The notes below the pieces were generated by a model. It worked only from the letters and a program-made list of their open reading frames with translations, did no database searches and had not been told where the DNA came from. A program made the position numbers and the translations under genes. Positions 14,841 to 17,549 of a stretch of 17,549 nt of DNA are shown piece after piece; the first letter of the stretch is position 1, and each line of letters starts with the position of its first letter. This stretch comes from Methanoregula sp. UBA276 (GTDB lineage Archaea; Halobacteriota; Methanomicrobia; Methanomicrobiales; Methanospirillaceae): NCBI GenBank assembly GCA_002508495.1, contig DANA01000101.1:1-17549 (forward strand), read 5' to 3'.

Positions 14841-15459
14841 GAAGAACGCAGCAGAAGCAATACTCCCCGCAGAATACCGCCCGCCGGCAAAACGCGGCGA
14901 CCTTCTCCATGCAGTACAGGACGGGGCAGGTATCATCGGCCTGATTGACGGGGTCTTTCACCAGGAATCGGCAGTCGCCCACCGCGAGATCCTCGCGGCG
15001 ATAAAAGCAGGCGTGACCGTTGTCGGGGCATCCAGCATGGGCGCCCTCCGCGCCGCCGAGATGGACACGCTGGGCATGACCGGCATCGGCGAAGTATACC
15101 GGATGTACAAGAGCGGCGAACTGGTCTCCGATGACGAGGTTGCGCTGGTCTTCGATGCTGAATCGGGGCTCTCCCTCTCCGAACCGCTCATCAATATCCG
15201 CTTCACGCTCCGTGCTGCGGAGAGGGAGGGGGTCATCAGTGCCGAAGAGCATGCCATCTTCCTGAATGCTGCAACGTCAATCTTTTACCCCCGGCGGACG
15301 TACGCGAAGATCGCAGCAGCAACCATTGACCGCATCGCACCGGAGGTCCGGGACCGCTTCCTCTCGTTCACGAAAGACCATGCCGTTGACCAGAAGCGGG
15401 AGGATGCATGCGCAGCCCTCCGCCATATTGCTGCTCTTTTAGGTGATAAGCAATCATAA
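14803..15459 (+). CDS. tfuA: TfuA-like McrA-glycine thioamidation protein
   Basis: 218 residues. The N-terminus (KIIVFLGPSLEKNAAEAIL) and the core VVGASSMGALRAAEMDTLGMTGIGEVYRMY are typical of TfuA proteins, partners of YcaO in ribosomal-peptide and McrA thioamidation. TfuA is thought to deliver sulphur or recruit its source so that YcaO makes a thioamide. The ATG at 14803 lies inside the last 38 nt of ycaO in another frame, with GGGTGAAG directly before it, so the two are co-transcribed and coupled. Length is normal for the family. No terminator of note follows; the next gene has its own TATA box. Confidence 0.95.
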   Translation: MQKIIVFLGPSLEKNAAEAILPAEYRPPAKRGDLLHAVQDGAGIIGLIDGVFHQESAVAHREILAAIKAGVTVVGASSMGALRAAEMDTLGMTGIGEVYRMYKSGELVSDDEVALVFDAESGLSLSEPLINIRFTLRAAEREGVISAEEHAIFLNAATSIFYPRRTYAKIAAATIDRIAPEVRDRFLSFTKDHAVDQKREDACAALRHIAALLGDKQS

Positions 15460-15500
15460 AACGAGCGGTACTTTTCGGCAATCATGCGAAAAGGGGGGCC

Positions 15501-15511
15501 ATTTTTATATC
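15501..15511 (+). promoter_or_regulatory. TATA box for the AlbA_2 membrane protein
   Basis: ATTTTTATATC is centred about 30 nt upstream of ATG 15537, so a leaderless transcript separate from ycaO-tfuA is likely. Confidence 0.6.
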
Positions 15512-15536
15512 CCGCTCCCCAAGATCATCAGCATTC

Positions 15537-16502
15537 ATGGCGTTTGCTTCCGGCTCACGAGGTTCCTGGCGTCTGAAGATGCAGAACACCCCGGGTACTG
15601 ATTGGGTCCGTTACTGGGTGATCGCGTCCATCACGGCCTCCATTGCCGGGATCATATACCTGACCGCGGGAGAGGGGTACGCGGGGATCGTCCCGCAGCT
15701 CTTCTACTTCCCCATCCTGTATGCAACCTACTTCTACCCGGACCGGGGCCTCCTTGTCGGGAGTGCCTGCGCTGCGATTTACCTTGCCCTGTCATTTCCC
15801 CTCATCATCCCCGACCCGTTCATCATGGGCGGGATCATCTTCCAGGCAGTCGTCTTTTTGGTCCTCGCCCTGGTTGCCGCGTATATCATCCGGCTGCAGG
15901 GACTCCGGCGGTTCGTTATCCTGGAGGATGATACCGGGGCAGTCGAAGCCCTCATCCGCAATGGCGAGAACGGTCACGTCGAGTTCAAGCTCAAGAGCCT
16001 GTGGAGCTCCGACCTCACCAAGGAAGAGATTGCCGCAAGCGACTCCAACGATGTCAAAAGGTACCGGAACAATGCCTCGAAGTTCATCATTGCACGGGCG
16101 ATAGCCGGGTTCTTAAACACGGACGGGGGGGACCTCCTCATCGGGATCGAGGAAGACCGTATCGAAAACAGCATCAGGATCGCGGGCCTTGACGATGATT
16201 ACCGGAAGATGCACGAAGAAGACCGGAACCCGGACGGGTACCGGCGCATGATCGTTGAATCCGTTGTCCGCAAGTACCTGCCGGATATTTTCGACACGCC
16301 GGGCAGGTATCTCCAAATCTCGTTTCCGCTCGTGTCAGCAAAAACCATCTGCCACATCCATATCAGCCCTGCCGACCGTCCGGTCTTTGTGCATGCCGCT
16401 GGCGAGGAGATCTTTTTTATCAGGGCCGATGCCACGACCCGGCCCATAGCGGGAAAGAGTATGGCAGATTATCTCCTTGAACGGTTTACCCGGCAGGAAT
16501 GA
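15537..16502 (+). CDS. 4-TM membrane protein fused to an AlbA_2 (Schlafen-like) domain
   Basis: 321 residues. Four membrane segments (about 25-43, 50-68, 72-90, 97-120) are followed by a cytoplasmic domain (about 132-306) of the AlbA_2 / divergent AAA-4 N-terminal type. Its signs are the opening HVEFKLK (148-153), IIARAIAGFLNTDGGDLLIGIEED (184-207) and EIFFIRADATTRPI (291-304). AlbA_2 domains bind nucleic acid, and related Schlafen cores can be RNases; whether this one cuts is unknown. There is no AAA ATPase or HTH after the domain, unlike the usual long soluble relatives. The membrane part resembles that of the PAS protein at 11051. The start at 15537 fits the TATA spacing. A T7 tract follows the stop. 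Confidence 0.88.
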   Translation: MAFASGSRGSWRLKMQNTPGTDWVRYWVIASITASIAGIIYLTAGEGYAGIVPQLFYFPILYATYFYPDRGLLVGSACAAIYLALSFPLIIPDPFIMGGIIFQAVVFLVLALVAAYIIRLQGLRRFVILEDDTGAVEALIRNGENGHVEFKLKSLWSSDLTKEEIAASDSNDVKRYRNNASKFIIARAIAGFLNTDGGDLLIGIEEDRIENSIRIAGLDDDYRKMHEEDRNPDGYRRMIVESVVRKYLPDIFDTPGRYLQISFPLVSAKTICHIHISPADRPVFVHAAGEEIFFIRADATTRPIAGKSMADYLLERFTRQE

Positions 16503-16518
16503 TACCAAAGGAGCACGC

Positions 16519-16525
16519 TTTTTTT
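16519..16525 (+). terminator. T7 tract after the AlbA_2 gene
   Basis: Seven T begin 16 nt past the TGA at 16500-16502, a plausible archaeal terminator. A dyad ATCCTGATCA (16575-16584) / TGATTAGGAT (16591-16600), with one mismatch, lies further down just before the GC-rich repeat. Confidence 0.45.
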
Positions 16526-16608
16526 GAAATATCAAGAACGGGAAATTTTCTTAAAACCGATGCCGGATTCAGAAATCCTGATCATTTCACTGATTAGGAT
16601 ATCTAACC

Positions 16609-16701
16609 TGGATCCCGGCATACAAGTTGATGGGGGCTAGATGCCCCCAAACCCCCACAACGATGACCTCCGCCGCCCCCGAAGGGACGCCCCCGCGGCG
16701 G
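16609..16701 (+). repeat. Structured repeat, left copy (93 bp)
   Basis: Begins TGGATCCCGG and ends GCGGCGG. It matches the reverse complement of 17403-17493: about 24 of the first 28 and 27 of the last 32 columns are equal by hand count, with a looser middle. Two stems are visible. TGGGGGC/GCCCCCA (16631-16637 and 16643-16649) encloses TAGAT. CCGCCGC/GCGGCGG (16670-16676 and 16695-16701) encloses CCC-CGAA-GGG. No coding was recognised. Confidence 0.75.
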
Positions 16702-16767
16702 CTTACACAATGCAATAGCAGATGAATTCATCGTTTATTTTACCCGCTTCAAATAACGGAGCCAAGC

Positions 16768-17223
16768 TTAGGATAGGCTCTCGCAGACTTCGCTATCTCC
16801 ATCAGCATCGAGTCTGTGAATGTCTCCGGCTCCTTTTGAAATGCAATAATCAAAACATGCCTGGGCTTCAGATTTTTTCTTGAAATCGGAACAATTTTTT
16901 GTATCGCTAGTACATTCACAAGGTTCTGAAGAACCTGAAATTGGTGATTGGGTCGCATCTGTTGTCGAAGATCGGGTTGGAACTGACGTTTTGAAAGGAG
17001 TCGTGGCTGGTATTGATGGTATTTGAGAAGTAGCTGATTTCAGGGGTGCAATTGTGGTAATGAGAGGTGTTGTTGGAACGGGTGACGTCGGTGTTAACGT
17101 TGGTTTTTCTGGAGGAAGGGGTGTTGTAGGTACGGGGGTGGTTTGAGTATTTTTTGAAGAAATGCAGCCTGACACAATGAGTAAACAGATAAGAGAAATT
17201 GCCATAATTGTCCGATATGACAT
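16768..17223 (-). CDS. Lipoprotein with a Thr/Pro-rich linker and Excalibur-like domain
   Basis: 151 residues from ATG 17223, chosen because an AT-rich box lies 30 nt upstream; the frame is open to 17301. The signal peptide ends in lipobox LLIVSGC (Cys at about 20), so the protein is lipid-anchored outside the cell membrane. A long Thr/Pro/Ser-rich linker (about 25-98), likely extended and perhaps glycosylated, leads to a C-terminal Excalibur-like domain. That domain has CSDFKKKSEAQACFDYC and then DIHRLDADGDSEVCE, with the Asp139, Asp141, Asp143, Cys147 and Glu148 pattern of the short calcium-binding Excalibur motif. The gene is plainly more AT-rich than its neighbours (many AAA, AAT, ATT and TTT codons) and sits between two inverted GC-rich repeats, which suggests acquisition as a unit. 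Confidence 0.85.
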   Translation of the reverse strand: MSYRTIMAISLICLLIVSGCISSKNTQTTPVPTTPLPPEKPTLTPTSPVPTTPLITTIAPLKSATSQIPSIPATTPFKTSVPTRSSTTDATQSPISGSSEPCECTSDTKNCSDFKKKSEAQACFDYCISKGAGDIHRLDADGDSEVCESLS

Positions 17224-17248
17224 ACACCGATAAACGGACTCGGATACG

Positions 17249-17258
17249 ATAAAAATAT
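17249..17258 (-). promoter_or_regulatory. Putative TATA box for the Excalibur lipoprotein
   Basis: Minus-strand ATATTTTTAT is centred about 30 nt before ATG 17223, supporting a leaderless message from inside the repeat-bounded segment. Confidence 0.5.
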
Positions 17259-17402
17259 TGATTTGATCTGAAAGAACAAATCCAAAAAAAATCTTAACCA
17301 CTAAAAGAATTTACAAAAAACCGTTCTGGAGTGGAGTGCAGAAATGCATGTTTTCCCCCCAATACATGAAAAACGGTAAATGATTGTTACAACCGATTTG
17401 AT

Positions 17403-17493
17403 CCGCCACGGGGGCGCCCCGCGGGGGTGGCGGGGTTTATCTTTTTGGGGGTATGGGGATCTCAACCCCCATCACCTTGTGTACCAGGATCCA
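17403..17493 (-). repeat. Structured repeat, right copy (91 bp), inverted relative to the left copy
   Basis: On the minus strand it begins TGGATCCTGG and ends GTGGCGG. Stems: ATGGGG/CCCCAT, and CCGCCAC/GTGGCGG around CCC-CGCG-GGG. The last stem has A-T where the left copy has G-C, a compensatory change. On the plus strand five runs of four or more G occur between 17410 and 17458. Confidence 0.75.
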
Positions 17494-17549
17494 CGTTTAC
17501 CCACGTCGATCAGCGAAGATCTAAAAAAATCTCACTCCACCTTCGCCCA

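Larger units (their letters stand above)
17224..17549. other. Non-coding right edge outside the lipoprotein gene
   Basis: Holds the lipoprotein promoter, an AT-rich stretch with a short dyad near CATG at 17353 and 17375, the right structured repeat and 56 bp beyond it up to the window edge. No reading frame with recognisable composition was seen. Confidence 0.5.

Noticed and set aside
16609..16701. tRNA or known small RNA in the GC-rich repeat
   Set aside because: No cloverleaf, no T-loop GTTC pattern and no CCA-type acceptor; the two stems do not fit a known RNA that I recognise.
16609..17493. Insertion sequence with terminal inverted repeats
   Set aside because: The only gene between the repeats is a lipoprotein; no transposase or integrase motif was found and no target duplication is visible, so an autonomous IS is excluded.

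Overview
The window comes from a methanogenic archaeon, most likely Methanomicrobiales of the Methanoregula type. The strongest evidence is an adjacent YcaO-TfuA pair of the kind that installs thioglycine in McrA. Supporting signs are many PAS/REC/histidine kinases of Methanomicrobiales flavour, AT-rich TATA boxes about 28-32 nt upstream of start codons (leaderless or nearly leaderless transcripts), and GGAGG/GGTGA ribosome sites on internal genes. The genus is inference; the methanogen assignment is well supported.

Layout. (i) 1-10161 is a minus-strand block of signal-transduction genes. A three-gene operon (Cache-HAMP kinase, stand-alone receiver, REC-kinase cut by the window edge) is joined by ATGA overlaps. 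It is followed upstream by a REC-HisKA_2 kinase, a REC-kinase lacking its phospho-acceptor His, a triple-PAS kinase and a two-TM kinase. Three of these share nearly the same receiver plus coiled-coil head but carry three different kinase cores. (ii) 8463-9195 is a gene-free stretch with a dense cluster of GATC-rich palindromes and a diverged 51-bp direct repeat. (iii) 10222-12586 is plus-strand: an orphan MASE1-like membrane protein, then a two-gene unit of a 4-TM/PAS protein without a kinase core and a RecA/KaiC-like protein without a Walker A motif. (iv) 12666-13511 is minus-strand: a Cys-rich lipoprotein and a DUF3147/GlpM-like membrane protein. (v) 13626-15459 holds the overlapping ycaO-tfuA pair. 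(vi) 15537-16502 is a 4-TM protein fused to an AlbA_2 (Schlafen-like) domain. (vii) 16609-17493 is an AT-rich segment with an Excalibur-type lipoprotein gene, bracketed by two copies of an about 90-bp structured repeat in inverted orientation.

How it fits together. The left two thirds is a sensory cluster in which input and output modules have been shuffled by duplication. The 4-TM input module of the PAS protein at 11051 reappears on the AlbA_2 protein at 15537, so a similar membrane sensor is wired to different outputs. The ycaO-tfuA pair is core methanogenesis maturation and does not obviously belong to the sensory cluster. The least explained signals are the inverted repeat pair around the lipoprotein gene, the palindrome/direct-repeat cluster at 8854-9021, the Gln-for-His kinase and the kinase-less PAS plus degenerate RecA operon. 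All calls were made by reading; no alignment or search was run.
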